The position numbers and the translations under genes were made by a program. From assembly GCA_002256425.1 (NCBI GenBank), contig NKIZ01000001.1, positions 744,001-808,000 on the forward strand: a stretch of DNA of 64,000 bases. Reading direction: 5' to 3'. Positions within the stretch are counted from its first letter, which is position 1, and each line of letters opens with the position of its first letter. This DNA comes from Alphaproteobacteria bacterium PA2 (GTDB lineage: Bacteria; Pseudomonadota; Alphaproteobacteria; Caulobacterales; Caulobacteraceae). The notes under the pieces are model-generated. The model saw only the letters and a program-made list of their open reading frames with translations, ran no database searches and was not told the origin of the DNA. Positions 29,813-38,004 of the stretch are shown piece by piece.

Positions 29813-29975
29813 GGCCCACTCCTCGACCCTGATTCCTAGGGGCGGAAACCCCATTGGCGCCCAGGCTTCAATTCAAATGACCAGAGCACATCTCTTTCCA
29901 AAGCCCGGGTCCCGCGCCTCGGACATGCTCTGTCGGAACAAATCGCTTGCAGCTTGGTAGGACTTACGAAATAAA

Positions 29976-29988
29976 TTTACAACGTAAA
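29976..29988. promoter_or_regulatory. Palindromic operator candidate (TTTAC-3-GTAAA)
   Basis: A perfect 13-bp palindrome, TTTACAACGTAAA, lies 16 bases before the DUF2855 start, overlapping its likely promoter or leader. A partial half-site (TTACG) is seen 12 bases upstream. It stands between this gene and a divergent TetR gene, the classical layout for autoregulated TetR control. Confidence 0.6.
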
Positions 29989-30004
29989 AGTCATTGGAGC
30001 CATC

Positions 30005-31060
30005 ATGACCACCGCCTGGGATGCCCTGATCACGAGGTCAGACCTCCGCAAGATCGAAATCCGGTCACAAGCACAGCCGGGCGCGGCGGATCTCGCCGAC
30101 GGCGAGGTCCTGCTCTCTGTGGACAGCTTCAGCCTGACGGCCAACAACATCACCTATGGCGCCATGGGTGACAGCTTCGGGTACTGGAAGTTCTTTCCGG
30201 CGCCCGATGGCCTTGGCCGCATTCCCGTCTGGGGCTTCGCCACGGTCCTGGCGTCCAGGAGCCCTGATGCTGAGGTCGGTCAGAGGATTTTCGGCTATCT
30301 GCCCATGTCCTCCCATGTGGTGATGCGACTGGTGAAGACGCGCACAGGTCTTGTGGATTCGGCGACCCACAGGGCGGAGCTGCCGCCCACCTACAATGCC
30401 TATAACCTGGCGCCGGTTGATCCCCTGGACGACCATCGGGCGCTTTTGCGCCCCCTGCTCATGACCTCCTTCCTGCTGGACGACTTCCTGTCGGAAGACG
30501 CGGGTCTGACCGCGCTTGTGCTCTCCAGCGCGTCCAGCAAGACCGCCATGGGCCTGGCCTGGTTCGCCAGGCAGCGTGGGATGAAGGTCGTCGGCCTCAC
30601 CTCGGCCGCCAACAGGGCCGCCCTGTCGGACTGTGGCCTCTATGATCAGGTTGTCACCTATGAGGATGTCGACGGCCTCAGCCTTGAGGGTCCGGTGGCC
30701 TATGTGGACTTTGCCGGGAACAGCGCCCTGGTGGGCCGGGTTCACGGCACTCTGGGCGACGCACTGACCCGCAGCCTGATTGTCGGCGCCACCCATTGGG
30801 AGGCGCCCCGTCTGGGCGCCGGACTGACTGGCCCCACCCCGGTCCTGTTCTTTGCCCCGGACCAGATCCGCAAGCGTTCGGCCGAATGGGGCCCTGAAGT
30901 GGTGCAGCAGAAGTTCGAAACCGGCCTCACGGGCTTTGTCAGCGGCAATCCCTGGCTGCGCCTCATCCACCATGCCGGGCCGGCCGGTCTGGTTGAGGCC
31001 TATGGCGCCGTGGTCGAAGGTCGCACAGCGCCCCAGGACGGGCACATCATCACGCCCTGA
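30005..31060 (+). CDS. DUF2855 family protein
   Basis: 351 aa. The N-terminus (Leu-Ser-Val-Asp-Ser-Phe-Ser-Leu-Thr-Ala-Asn-Asn-Ile-Thr-Tyr) and the Leu-Ser-Ser-Ala-Ser-Ser-Lys-Thr-Ala stretch near residue 175 are the DUF2855 signature. This is a family distantly like medium-chain dehydrogenases with no established activity. A GGAG precedes the start. It is probably repressed by the divergent TetR protein. Confidence 0.85.
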   Translation: MTTAWDALITRSDLRKIEIRSQAQPGAADLADGEVLLSVDSFSLTANNITYGAMGDSFGYWKFFPAPDGLGRIPVWGFATVLASRSPDAEVGQRIFGYLPMSSHVVMRLVKTRTGLVDSATHRAELPPTYNAYNLAPVDPLDDHRALLRPLLMTSFLLDDFLSEDAGLTALVLSSASSKTAMGLAWFARQRGMKVVGLTSAANRAALSDCGLYDQVVTYEDVDGLSLEGPVAYVDFAGNSALVGRVHGTLGDALTRSLIVGATHWEAPRLGAGLTGPTPVLFFAPDQIRKRSAEWGPEVVQQKFETGLTGFVSGNPWLRLIHHAGPAGLVEAYGAVVEGRTAPQDGHIITP

Positions 31061-31132
31061 ACCTTTCCGTGAATCCGGAGCCCGCCCTTCAGGCCGCTTC
31101 GCGATGCCGCTGGAAGGCGTTAGAGTTGGTCC

Positions 31133-31846
31133 ATGTCCGACGCTGCCCCGTCTGCTCCTGACCGAAGCCCCCTCCAGAAGTGGGCTCGGATCTGGCTTAA
31201 CCGCCCGACCCTTCTGGCGGCGATTGCAGTCGGAATCCTGGTCAGCCTGGGCCTTGCCCTGGCGCCCAATCCATTGAAGTGGAGCACCCGGGCCATCCTG
31301 TCCTGGGACGCCGGCGCCCTCTGGTTCATCCTGGCCATGATGCGCCACATGACCGGCTCAGGCATTGCCCACATGGAAGCGACGGCTGATCAGCAGGATG
31401 AGGGCCGGGGCCTGATCCTGACTGTCGTAATGATCGCCTGCGCCATAAGCATAGCCGCCATTACCGCCGAGCTTGGCCTGGCGAAGTCCACGCATGGGGT
31501 GATGAAGGTGATGCATGTCAGCCTGGCGGGCGTGACCGTCGCCGTGTCCTGGTTTGTCATGCAGCTGGTCTTCGCCCTGCATTATGCCCACCGCTACTAT
31601 TCGCCGGATGAGCTGCCCGGGTCGAGGGGGCGGGCGCGTGGCCTGAGGTTTCCGGGTGGTGAGGATCCCGACTATTGGGACTTCCTGCACTTTTCAGTGG
31701 TGATCGGAACCGCCGCCCAGACCGCCGACATCGAATTCACGTCCAAGCCGCTGAGGCGGATCGGGACGGTTCACAGCCTGATCGCCTTTACCTTCAATAC
31801 GGTGGTCCTGGCCCTGTCCATCAACCTGCTGGCCTCCCTGGCCTGA
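31133..31846 (+). CDS. DUF1345 family membrane protein
   Basis: 237 aa with about five hydrophobic segments (near residues 27-47, 58-75, 95-115, 128-150 and 210-235). The family-typical Asp-Tyr-Trp-Asp-Phe-Leu-His-Phe-Ser and His-Tyr-Ala-His-Arg-Tyr-Tyr blocks are present. It is an inner-membrane protein of unknown function. The quinone oxidoreductase gene starts 14 bases after its stop. Confidence 0.88.
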   Translation: MSDAAPSAPDRSPLQKWARIWLNRPTLLAAIAVGILVSLGLALAPNPLKWSTRAILSWDAGALWFILAMMRHMTGSGIAHMEATADQQDEGRGLILTVVMIACAISIAAITAELGLAKSTHGVMKVMHVSLAGVTVAVSWFVMQLVFALHYAHRYYSPDELPGSRGRARGLRFPGGEDPDYWDFLHFSVVIGTAAQTADIEFTSKPLRRIGTVHSLIAFTFNTVVLALSINLLASLA

Positions 31847-31860
31847 TGGAAAGCAAACAC

Positions 31861-32847
31861 ATGAAAGCAATCTGGTATGACGCTGTCGGCCCCGCCCGGG
31901 AGGTCCTTCAGTATGGCGAACGGCCAAAGCCCCGGGCCGGGCAGGGCCAGGCGCTGATCCGCGTTCGGGCTTCGGGGGTGAACCCGTCTGACGCCGGCAT
32001 GCGTGGCAACGGACCCATGGCCTATCCCCAGATCACCCCCAACAGTGATGGCGCGGGCCTTGTCGAGGCTGTCGGCCCCGGGGTAGCGGACAGCTGGGTG
32101 GGCAAGCGGGTCTGGTTCTACAATGGCCAGCGCAACGGCCGGGCCTATGGATCCGCCGCAGAGTACCTCGAACTCGATACGGACCTGCTGACGCCCCTGC
32201 CGGATCACGTCTCATTTGCCGAAGGCGCGACCCTGGGCATTCCCTGCATGACGGCCCATCGCAGCCTCTTCCTGGCCGGACCGGTCCAGGGGCGCACGGT
32301 GCTGGTCACTGGCGGGGCGGGCGCGGTCGGTCACTATGCCGTGCAGCTGGCCAGATGGGCCGGCGCGCAGGTGATTGCCACGGTCAGCTCCCCGCACAAG
32401 GCCGAGCGCGCTTTGGCTGGCGGGGCCCACCATGTGATCAACTATCGTCAGGACAATGTCGCCGAGGCCGTGATGGCGTTCACCGGCGGGGAAGGGGTCC
32501 ATCACATTGTCGATGTGGATTTCGGCGGCAATCTCGAGGCCAGCCTGGCCTGCCTGCGGGTCAATGGCTCCATCGCCTACTACGCCACCAAGGGGGGGAT
32601 CATGCCCAAGGTGCCGGCCGGAACCCTGATGCGGCTCAATGCAACGGTCAGTGGGGTCTATCTGCCCATCTCGCCCCACGAAGCCCGCCGTCGGGCCCAG
32701 GCCGATATCGCCGCCTGGATCGCCGAGGCGCCCCGACGGCTGGCCGTGGCCGCCCGCTTTCCCCTGGAAGACTGTGCTGGCGCCCATGAGAAGGTCGAGG
32801 CTGGCGACAAGGTCGGCACGGTGGTTGTCGAGATCGGACAGGACTGA
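31861..32847 (+). CDS. Zinc-independent NADPH:quinone oxidoreductase (MDR family)
   Basis: 328 aa from the ATG at 31861, with GGAAAG upstream. The N-terminal GroES-like domain shows Gly-Val-Asn-Pro-Ser-Asp. The Rossmann domain has Thr-Gly-Gly-Ala-Gly-Ala-Val-Gly near residue 150. The zinc-binding Cys/His set of alcohol dehydrogenases is absent, which points to the quinone reductase (QOR) branch. It is likely to reduce quinones or enones with NADPH. Operon with DUF1345 upstream and the NTF2-like gene seven bases downstream. Confidence 0.87.
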   Translation: MKAIWYDAVGPAREVLQYGERPKPRAGQGQALIRVRASGVNPSDAGMRGNGPMAYPQITPNSDGAGLVEAVGPGVADSWVGKRVWFYNGQRNGRAYGSAAEYLELDTDLLTPLPDHVSFAEGATLGIPCMTAHRSLFLAGPVQGRTVLVTGGAGAVGHYAVQLARWAGAQVIATVSSPHKAERALAGGAHHVINYRQDNVAEAVMAFTGGEGVHHIVDVDFGGNLEASLACLRVNGSIAYYATKGGIMPKVPAGTLMRLNATVSGVYLPISPHEARRRAQADIAAWIAEAPRRLAVAARFPLEDCAGAHEKVEAGDKVGTVVVEIGQD

Positions 32848-32853
32848 TCGCTG

Positions 32854-33231
32854 ATGACCACCCCTGCAGACGCCATCCGCGCCCGTAGACGGCTGACCAA
32901 CAAGATCATCGCCGCCCACGACGCTGCCCGGCTGAAGCCCTTTCTCGATCCGCAGATCAAGGTGATTGTCGGCGATGGCAGCCTGATCCTTGGCGCCCCG
33001 GCGGTTCTGGACGCTTTCGCAACCCAGTTCCGCGATCCGGACTTCGTGACCTATGTCCGCACAATCTCAGACGTCCGGCTTGACGCCGAAGGGGGGCGGG
33101 CAAGTGAAGCCGGTAGCTGGACCGCAGAGTGGCGCGGTGCGCCGCAGGTTCACGGCGACTACCTGGCGGCCTGGCGGAAGGTCGTCGGCCAGTGGGTGAT
33201 CGAGTCGGAACTCTTCATCACCCTCAGCTGA
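32854..33231 (+). CDS. NTF2-like (SnoaL/DUF4440-type) protein
   Basis: 125 aa, single cone-shaped NTF2-like fold by length and pattern: an N-terminal helix with Asp-Ala-Ala-Arg, a Phe-x-Thr-Gln-Phe-Arg-Asp block, and a C-terminal strand Trp-Val-Ile-Glu-Ser-Glu-Leu-Phe. Function unknown; such proteins are isomerases, hydrolases or simple binders. It is the last host gene before the island. A diverged copy of its last 36 codons lies at the far end of the island (50490-50600). Confidence 0.75.
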   Translation: MTTPADAIRARRRLTNKIIAAHDAARLKPFLDPQIKVIVGDGSLILGAPAVLDAFATQFRDPDFVTYVRTISDVRLDAEGGRASEAGSWTAEWRGAPQVHGDYLAAWRKVVGQWVIESELFITLS

Positions 33232-33247
33232 TCGGCCTTAGACCAGG

Positions 33248-33270
33248 GCCCCGTGACAGTGCTTGAACTT
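33248..33270. repeat. attL: 23-bp direct repeat, left end of the island
   Basis: Identical over 23 bases to 50617-50639, where the sequence forms the last codons of secA. It lies in the gap after the NTF2-like gene. The two copies are 17,369 bp apart. Confidence 0.88.
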
Positions 33271-33283
33271 GCCTAATCATGGG

Positions 33284-33312
33284 TCAAGTACTTGATAATA
33301 TTCAATTATTAG
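33284..33312. promoter_or_regulatory. Palindromes just inside attL, possible integrase arm sites
   Basis: A perfect 12-bp palindrome TCAAGTACTTGA (33284-33295) and an adjacent inverted pair TAATA/TATTA lie inside the left end. The nine bases AGTACTTGA repeat, with one change, the AGTGCTTGA inside the att core 29 bp earlier. This phasing fits recombinase or excisionase binding sites, but that is inference. Confidence 0.4.
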
Positions 33313-33353
33313 ATCCAGTGGGCGCGGCTTGTAACGGCTGTAAGACAATTCCG

Positions 33354-33791
33354 TCACTTGGATGCTCTGTTAGACAATATACTGATAGACGGTCCGAAGT
33401 CACCGTTAAGTATCTCGTCCAGTTCGCCGTTTTCCGCCGCTGCTTTTATCTTCGTCAATACGTCAGATATCTCAGCAACGCTGGCACATTCAATGGCGCA
33501 CTTACCCTTTGCGAGTTCCAGAGCCTTGCTGCCGTACCTAATGGTCAGTTGAACTGTCCCATCCATGTTCTGAACCCACCATCGCTTGATGCGTTTGGGG
33601 ATCTCCCGCCGCTGTTCCGATCCATTGCCGTCCTTCGTCCAGACGATCTTGGTAGGGCGATAGGAAGGGTCATTGGCAAGCAGGATCTGCTGGTCAATCT
33701 TGTCAGCGAGTTTGCGACGCCGCAGTTGGACGCGTCCGCCCCCATTGTGGGGTTTGAACTCCACGAGTTTCAGTGTGTTTAGAATAGCCAT
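33354..33791 (-). CDS. DUF6641-like mobile-element protein
   Basis: 145 aa, basic. The layout Met-Ala-x-Leu-x-x-Leu-Lys-Leu-Val at the start, a central Lys-Arg-x-x-Arg-Trp-Trp, and Arg-Tyr-Gly-x-Lys-x-Leu-Glu-Leu-Ala-Lys-Gly-Lys with a C-terminal Gly-Glu-Leu-Asp matches the DUF6641 family as I recall it. That family is found on plasmids and islands and has no known function. A good GGAG ribosome site precedes the start. It is the first gene inside attL. Confidence 0.7.
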   Translation of the reverse strand: MAILNTLKLVEFKPHNGGGRVQLRRRKLADKIDQQILLANDPSYRPTKIVWTKDGNGSEQRREIPKRIKRWWVQNMDGTVQLTIRYGSKALELAKGKCAIECASVAEISDVLTKIKAAAENGELDEILNGDFGPSISILSNRASK

Positions 33792-34081
33792 TGCTGTCTC
33801 CGCTAGAAGACAGACATATCTGACGCCAAGCCAATGATATTCCTACCATTTTCCTGCCATCAATTGTCAATTTTGCATGTTTTGATGGGGGAGGGCGCGA
33901 TGCTGTTTTTCAGCCACGCCCTCCCTTTGCAAGCACTTTTTGATAGTGACATTTGTAACATGCCAATTATCCGCAAAGAGTTCATAGTAATGAACCCAAC
34001 AATTGCACCTCGATAATCGTATCATTGTCCCAATTGAACCAAGTGGACGCTATCACGCTCCAAATTTGGCTATAATTCTAA
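33792..34081. other. AT-rich intergenic gap, no gene recognised
   Basis: 290 bases between the DUF6641-like gene and the small basic protein gene. A 60-codon frame exists at 33834-34016 but has no ribosome site or recognisable product. The gap probably holds the DUF6641 promoter. Confidence 0.5.
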
Positions 34082-34369
34082 TTAGGAAAACGGGGGATTT
34101 TTACGAATGTATTCCTCCCTCATTTCTTTACTGTATGTTACTGGTTCGGATGCTGGCCCAAATGTTGCTCCGCGATATGGCTTTGGATGCCTGACTTGTG
34201 TGCCGCCATAGCGATTGCTTGGTGGACTAGGGATTCCGTAGGTGGGGTCACGCGTTTTGGGTTGAGTTTTGAGAAGGTCATTCAGTTCCTTCTTTTCTTG
34301 ACCCGTCAGTTCCCTCACTTCTTGACCCTGCGGTGCCTTCTTTTTCTGACGCTTTTTGCGGAGAGACAT
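34082..34369 (-). CDS. Small basic protein of unknown function
   Basis: 95 aa from the ATG at 34369, five bases after the AAA+ stop; an upstream in-frame ATG would overlap the AAA+ gene. The N-terminus is strikingly basic (Arg-Lys-Lys-Arg-Gln-Lys-Lys-Lys), and the rest is Pro/Gly/Tyr-rich and probably disordered. It is the third gene of a tight minus-strand operon with the AAA+ ATPase and a 257-aa protein, so it may work with them, for example in DNA or RNA binding. Confidence 0.6.
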   Translation of the reverse strand: MSLRKKRQKKKAPQGQEVRELTGQEKKELNDLLKTQPKTRDPTYGIPSPPSNRYGGTQVRHPKPYRGATFGPASEPVTYSKEMREEYIRKNPPFS

Positions 34370-34374
34370 AGCGA

Positions 34375-35046
34375 TCACCCCTGTTCTGCTACTGCAGAGC
34401 GGAGGCTGACGATGATGTCTTCCGTACGCTTGAGAGCATCGCGCCACGAGCCCGCGACCTCTCCGAGTATCGTCCGAAGTCCTTCGTCGGAAATGGCTAT
34501 CTCTTCGCCATGAAGGATCGTTCGGATACGAGGCTCAAACGACAATGGGTCGCTGATAGCGGGCAGCGAAATCACATCAAAGCGGTCCTGCAGGGGAACT
34601 GACAGGCTACCCACGTGGTTGGTCGTAGCGATGACCTGACCTCGAGCCCCCTTGTCGTCCAAAAACGCCTGAAGTTTGTCCAGCGTTGATGAGGAGATCT
34701 TATCAATCTCATCAATCAACGAGACTGGCTTTTTGACACCAAGAGAGAACTGCCAGTCCCAGTCCCTCAAAATCTCATCAATGCTTTGGGTGGTAAAAGT
34801 GGCTCCGTTAAGTGGACGGATAAAGCTATGGGTATCGCCAGTCAGCGCAGGGTTTTGAGCTAGGCTGCGACGAGCCTTGCTGATGACATTTGCCGCAGAC
34901 GATTTCCCCGAACCACGAGGCCCCTCAAACAGCACATGACCTGTGCGGCTTCCGTCTGCGTATTCAGCAACGCGCTGGCGGGTTATCGGGTCCTCAATAA
35001 TGAGGTCGGCAGCGCACTGGGGCGCATATTTTTCACTAATAGACAT
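34375..35046 (-). CDS. RFC/clamp-loader-like AAA+ ATPase
   Basis: 223 aa, one AAA+ module. Walker A Gly-Pro-Arg-Gly-Ser-Gly-Lys-Ser at residues 42-49, Walker B Leu-Ile-Asp-Glu-Ile-Asp near 110, sensor 1 Ala-Thr-Thr-Asn near 139, arginine finger in Leu-Gln-Asp-Arg-Phe near 153. The N-terminal Glu-Lys-Tyr-Ala-Pro and overall order resemble small clamp-loader or DnaA-loader ATPases, but it lacks the collar domain of true clamp loaders. AAGGA precedes the ATG. The middle gene of a three-gene operon; target unknown. Confidence 0.82.
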   Translation of the reverse strand: MSISEKYAPQCAADLIIEDPITRQRVAEYADGSRTGHVLFEGPRGSGKSSAANVISKARRSLAQNPALTGDTHSFIRPLNGATFTTQSIDEILRDWDWQFSLGVKKPVSLIDEIDKISSSTLDKLQAFLDDKGARGQVIATTNHVGSLSVPLQDRFDVISLPAISDPLSFEPRIRTILHGEEIAISDEGLRTILGEVAGSWRDALKRTEDIIVSLRSAVAEQG

Positions 35047-35075
35047 GGATCATTCCTTCTGGATTTGATGTTGGA

Positions 35076-35849
35076 TCAGGCGGCTTTCGCCGCCTTCTCC
35101 TCCGTCAGGGCTTGATCAATGACCTTCGCTTTTGCGATCTTCGCGGGGCGAGCATGCCACGCCTCGATCTCAGTCGCCTCCGCCTTGCCAGCGAGTGCGA
35201 GAAGGTCGCTCACGACCAACGCGTTGCTGGCTCCATAGACGATGCTGCAAGTACCATCGTCGTTTTCGCGAGCGAGCAGGGCGACAAAGGTGTGTGCTTC
35301 CCCTTGATTGCGCTGGAAATACTTCGCCTTGTCGACAGGCGGTTTAAAGTTCGCGATGAGAGGTTTGGCGGTCTCGAAATAGCCCTCAGCCGACTTCCGA
35401 AAGGACGCTTTCTTCTGAGAGGGGGTTTGACCAGCAGAGGCACGGCGGACTTCTTCAATGCCCCCCATTTCCTTGATCCAACTGGAAAGGGATTTCTTCT
35501 CGGTCTTGCGGCTATCGGCTTCAGTGATGACGCGAGCGTAGGTGAGAGTCCGTTGGTTAGACACACCGAATACGCAACGCACGATCTTCGTCGCGAGGGC
35601 GGTGCTCTTTGTATAGCCGATGCCCAAATCGGTGAGACGGGTGTTGATCGCTGGGATCAGCTTACGATCACCTTTAGCCTGCTTAAACAGCGTGAGGCAC
35701 TTAGCGAGGATATCGTAGAGCCCCTCATTGCTCGTCTTGTAAGCGCCGACTTCCCACTTGTCGCGAAGGGTGAAAAGGTCACTAAGTTCGTTGCCGATAG
35801 TGGCGGCAGTGAGTTGGTTATGGCCAACTGTTGGTGTCATGTTCGTCAT
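35076..35849 (-). CDS. Conserved mobile-element protein of unknown function
   Basis: 257 aa from the ATG at 35849, which has a CAGGAGA site eight bases upstream; the longer start at 35876 lacks one. The middle (Leu-Tyr-Asp-Ile-Leu-Ala-Lys-Cys, then Ile-Val-Arg-Cys-Val-Phe, Tyr-Ala-Arg-Val-Ile, and Trp-Ile-x-x-x-Gly-Gly-Ile-Glu-Glu-Val-Arg) resembles hypothetical proteins I recall from plasmids and integrative elements. No catalytic motif is visible. First gene of the operon leading into the AAA+ ATPase 29 bases downstream. Confidence 0.65.
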   Translation of the reverse strand: MTNMTPTVGHNQLTAATIGNELSDLFTLRDKWEVGAYKTSNEGLYDILAKCLTLFKQAKGDRKLIPAINTRLTDLGIGYTKSTALATKIVRCVFGVSNQRTLTYARVITEADSRKTEKKSLSSWIKEMGGIEEVRRASAGQTPSQKKASFRKSAEGYFETAKPLIANFKPPVDKAKYFQRNQGEAHTFVALLARENDDGTCSIVYGASNALVVSDLLALAGKAEATEIEAWHARPAKIAKAKVIDQALTEEKAAKAA

Positions 35850-35993
35850 TTCTGTATCTCCTGTTGCGGGAAGCAACCACTGCTTCCTCGTGCAATCAGA
35901 ATGACGATTTTCCCGTTGGACCGCATGGAAGGGGGCTGGGATCCCAGCCCCTGTAACCGCGGAAGGCGATCCTGAAGTGAAGGAGTGTGGGCG
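35850..35993. promoter_or_regulatory. Divergent promoter region inside the island
   Basis: A 144-bp gap between the 257-aa gene (minus) and the 299-aa gene (plus), carrying ribosome sites for both (CAGGAGA and AAGGAG). It should contain two divergent promoters; no clear operator is seen. Confidence 0.5.
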
Positions 35994-36893
35994 ATGACCA
36001 AGCCGAAATACGCAGGCAATGGATTCTTCGTGCTGCCTGCCAAAGATGAAGAGCCATACAGGCTATGGCACGCATTTGCGTGTGCGATACGGCGGCAAGG
36101 CGACGAGCTTCATCCCGACTACGCGGAGTGGGGTGACTTTGAGAACCAGGACTTTCGCATCTGGTTCGACGACTCGTGGAAACGACTTTTCTCAGTTGGA
36201 ACTGGGGTCGCCCTTTTAGAACCTGGCACTGTTGTCCCCGATGATCAGGGAGGGCGATTTATGACGGTGATCATCCCGATGGAGGGCTATATCGATTCAA
36301 AAGTCGGGTACCAGTTGAACATGATTTTGAAGGAGCACTTCACCGTAGACGACAAGGCGACGAAGCCCATGGCGAGATGGCGGATCACGGATAACTACGA
36401 CAACGGGATGGTGACGGCTTTGCCTGCAGCCCGTCGCTTTCTGCGTCTTTACAACTTCTGGATTGATGCGGTGTTGGAGCTGCGGGGCGATACAGACGCC
36501 GCCTTTGATATGGCCGTTCGGGCGATGAACCGTTGGTACGACACGCAAAATAAGGTCGCGATGAATGAGATCGGTGAATTGCCAGATCCATACAAAAGAT
36601 ATGATGAATATTTAGACTACAAAAATGGTGGGGGAACTAAAAAGGCGGATGAATGGGGACATACGGAAGTAAGTGATAATAATGGATACAAGAGTTTCAA
36701 ACTTACCGCAGAAGATTCCAGAAAGTCAATTTCAAGAGATTTAGTAAGAGCTAAAAATATATCGTATAACGTCAAAGAGCGTAGGGTATTTCCTGGGCAC
36801 TATTCTGATACGTCAAGGATTCCGAAGGGTCAAGCCGAGCTAATACGAGAAAATGAAAGACGCCTGACAAGACAACTGCGCTCCTTGAAGTAG
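35994..36893 (+). CDS. Unknown protein, 299 aa
   Basis: Start at the ATG at 35994 with AAGGAG eight bases upstream; a GTG at 35985 lies inside that site. Soluble, aromatic-rich, with no signal or membrane segment. The first two thirds are Trp/Phe-rich (Trp-Phe-Asp-Asp-Ser-Trp); the last third (from about 36,590) is basic and its DNA turns sharply AT-rich, as if joined from another source. Function not recognised. Confidence 0.6.
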   Translation: MTKPKYAGNGFFVLPAKDEEPYRLWHAFACAIRRQGDELHPDYAEWGDFENQDFRIWFDDSWKRLFSVGTGVALLEPGTVVPDDQGGRFMTVIIPMEGYIDSKVGYQLNMILKEHFTVDDKATKPMARWRITDNYDNGMVTALPAARRFLRLYNFWIDAVLELRGDTDAAFDMAVRAMNRWYDTQNKVAMNEIGELPDPYKRYDEYLDYKNGGGTKKADEWGHTEVSDNNGYKSFKLTAEDSRKSISRDLVRAKNISYNVKERRVFPGHYSDTSRIPKGQAELIRENERRLTRQLRSLK

Positions 36894-37311
36894 CCAAGCG
36901 TTGAGACTAGAGCCTCCTAGATTCGAAAGTTACTATGTTTCTTTTGATTAGATATAGGATGGACAGAGATATGACCATGAATAGCCAGATCTTGAGCGGG
37001 TCGGCAAACTTCAATGGAGTGAATAGGTAGCAAGCTCAACTCGGTAGGGTAATCGCTGTCTTGTTCAAGAGAATTGACCTCGCCACCTGAGCTCCACCTT
37101 ATGCGGTCGATCAGGGATGCGCCTAGCCCGACGATATATTCCTGCAAATTGAAGTAAGCTCCGAAGGGTATGGGAAGCGATAGCGGCTTTCATTGGATAC
37201 ATAAAGTGGCATCTTCGCTCAATCGAAGGTGGGGTTATCATGCCTGTCAGCAGCCACTTGCCAAAGGGAAAATCTGGTGGCTCAATCCCGCGAAGATTGA
37301 GGGATTGTTCG
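36894..37311. other. Non-coding or uncertain stretch
   Basis: About 420 bases between two plus-strand genes. A minus-strand frame of 76 codons (36917-37147) has no recognisable product. The stretch must contain the promoter for the 37312 gene. Confidence 0.5.
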
Positions 37312-37971
37312 ATGGCTATTCAGGATAGGATTACACCCCGCATTGCGATCGCGTGCCTTGTCTCTATGTTCGTCTTTCTTATAAGTATACTTTTTACATA
37401 TATTTGCGGAGACGCTCTGTTTTTTCTCGCAAATTCATTCTTTCCAGCAATTAGTGGCTCCGGACATAACACTAATACAACATTCGGACCTCAAGCAACA
37501 TTTTGGTGGTGTACGCTTCTAGCTTCCTTTGGACTAGCTCTGATTTCCGGTATCGCGACTTTCGATCAAAATATTGGAAAAAAGTCAGAAATAATAGGTA
37601 GTGCGGTTGCACTGTTTGTTGTTGCGTCCACGTCTTCTGTAAATTTCTCAGCAGGAGACAAATTAATTGATATCAGAGCGCAAGCATTAATAAATATTGT
37701 TCAAGTAGTTTTCGCCATAGCGATTCTAACGAATTTGTCTAAATGGAATCCCAAAAGAGCAATTTTATTTGCAATAAAAATTGTTGCGCTGTTTTTTGTA
37801 ACACTATTTTTGACTGTCGTGCCGACATTTTACAGCGTAATGTTTCTTGCGCAATTAATTGGCTTGAAGGTGGGTAGCTGGGAAATATTAGAAAAATGGG
37901 CCGGTGCAATAGGCGCATTTTTATCCATTGCATTAACATTCAAGGATCTGGAAAATAGGAAGACAAAATAG
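37312..37971 (+). CDS. Polytopic membrane protein of unknown function
   Basis: 219 aa from the ATG at 37312 (a GAGGG lies upstream); the frame extends to 37240 but that part is hydrophilic and unsupported. About six hydrophobic segments: residues 13-36, 60-80, 90-110, 130-145, 155-180 and 195-212. The DNA is markedly AT-rich for this genome. A signal-bearing coiled-coil protein follows after 33 bases, so the two are likely an operon. No family recognised. Confidence 0.65.
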   Translation: MAIQDRITPRIAIACLVSMFVFLISILFTYICGDALFFLANSFFPAISGSGHNTNTTFGPQATFWWCTLLASFGLALISGIATFDQNIGKKSEIIGSAVALFVVASTSSVNFSAGDKLIDIRAQALINIVQVVFAIAILTNLSKWNPKRAILFAIKIVALFFVTLFLTVVPTFYSVMFLAQLIGLKVGSWEILEKWAGAIGAFLSIALTFKDLENRKTK

Positions 37972-38004
37972 CAACCTAGTAACTATCAAGGGAGAAGAGC
38001 GACA

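Noticed and set aside
33248..33270. tRNA gene as attachment site
   Set aside because: No cloverleaf is present; the repeat is the 3' end of secA.
36917..37147. 76-codon minus-strand frame in the island
   Set aside because: No recognisable motif or good ribosome site.
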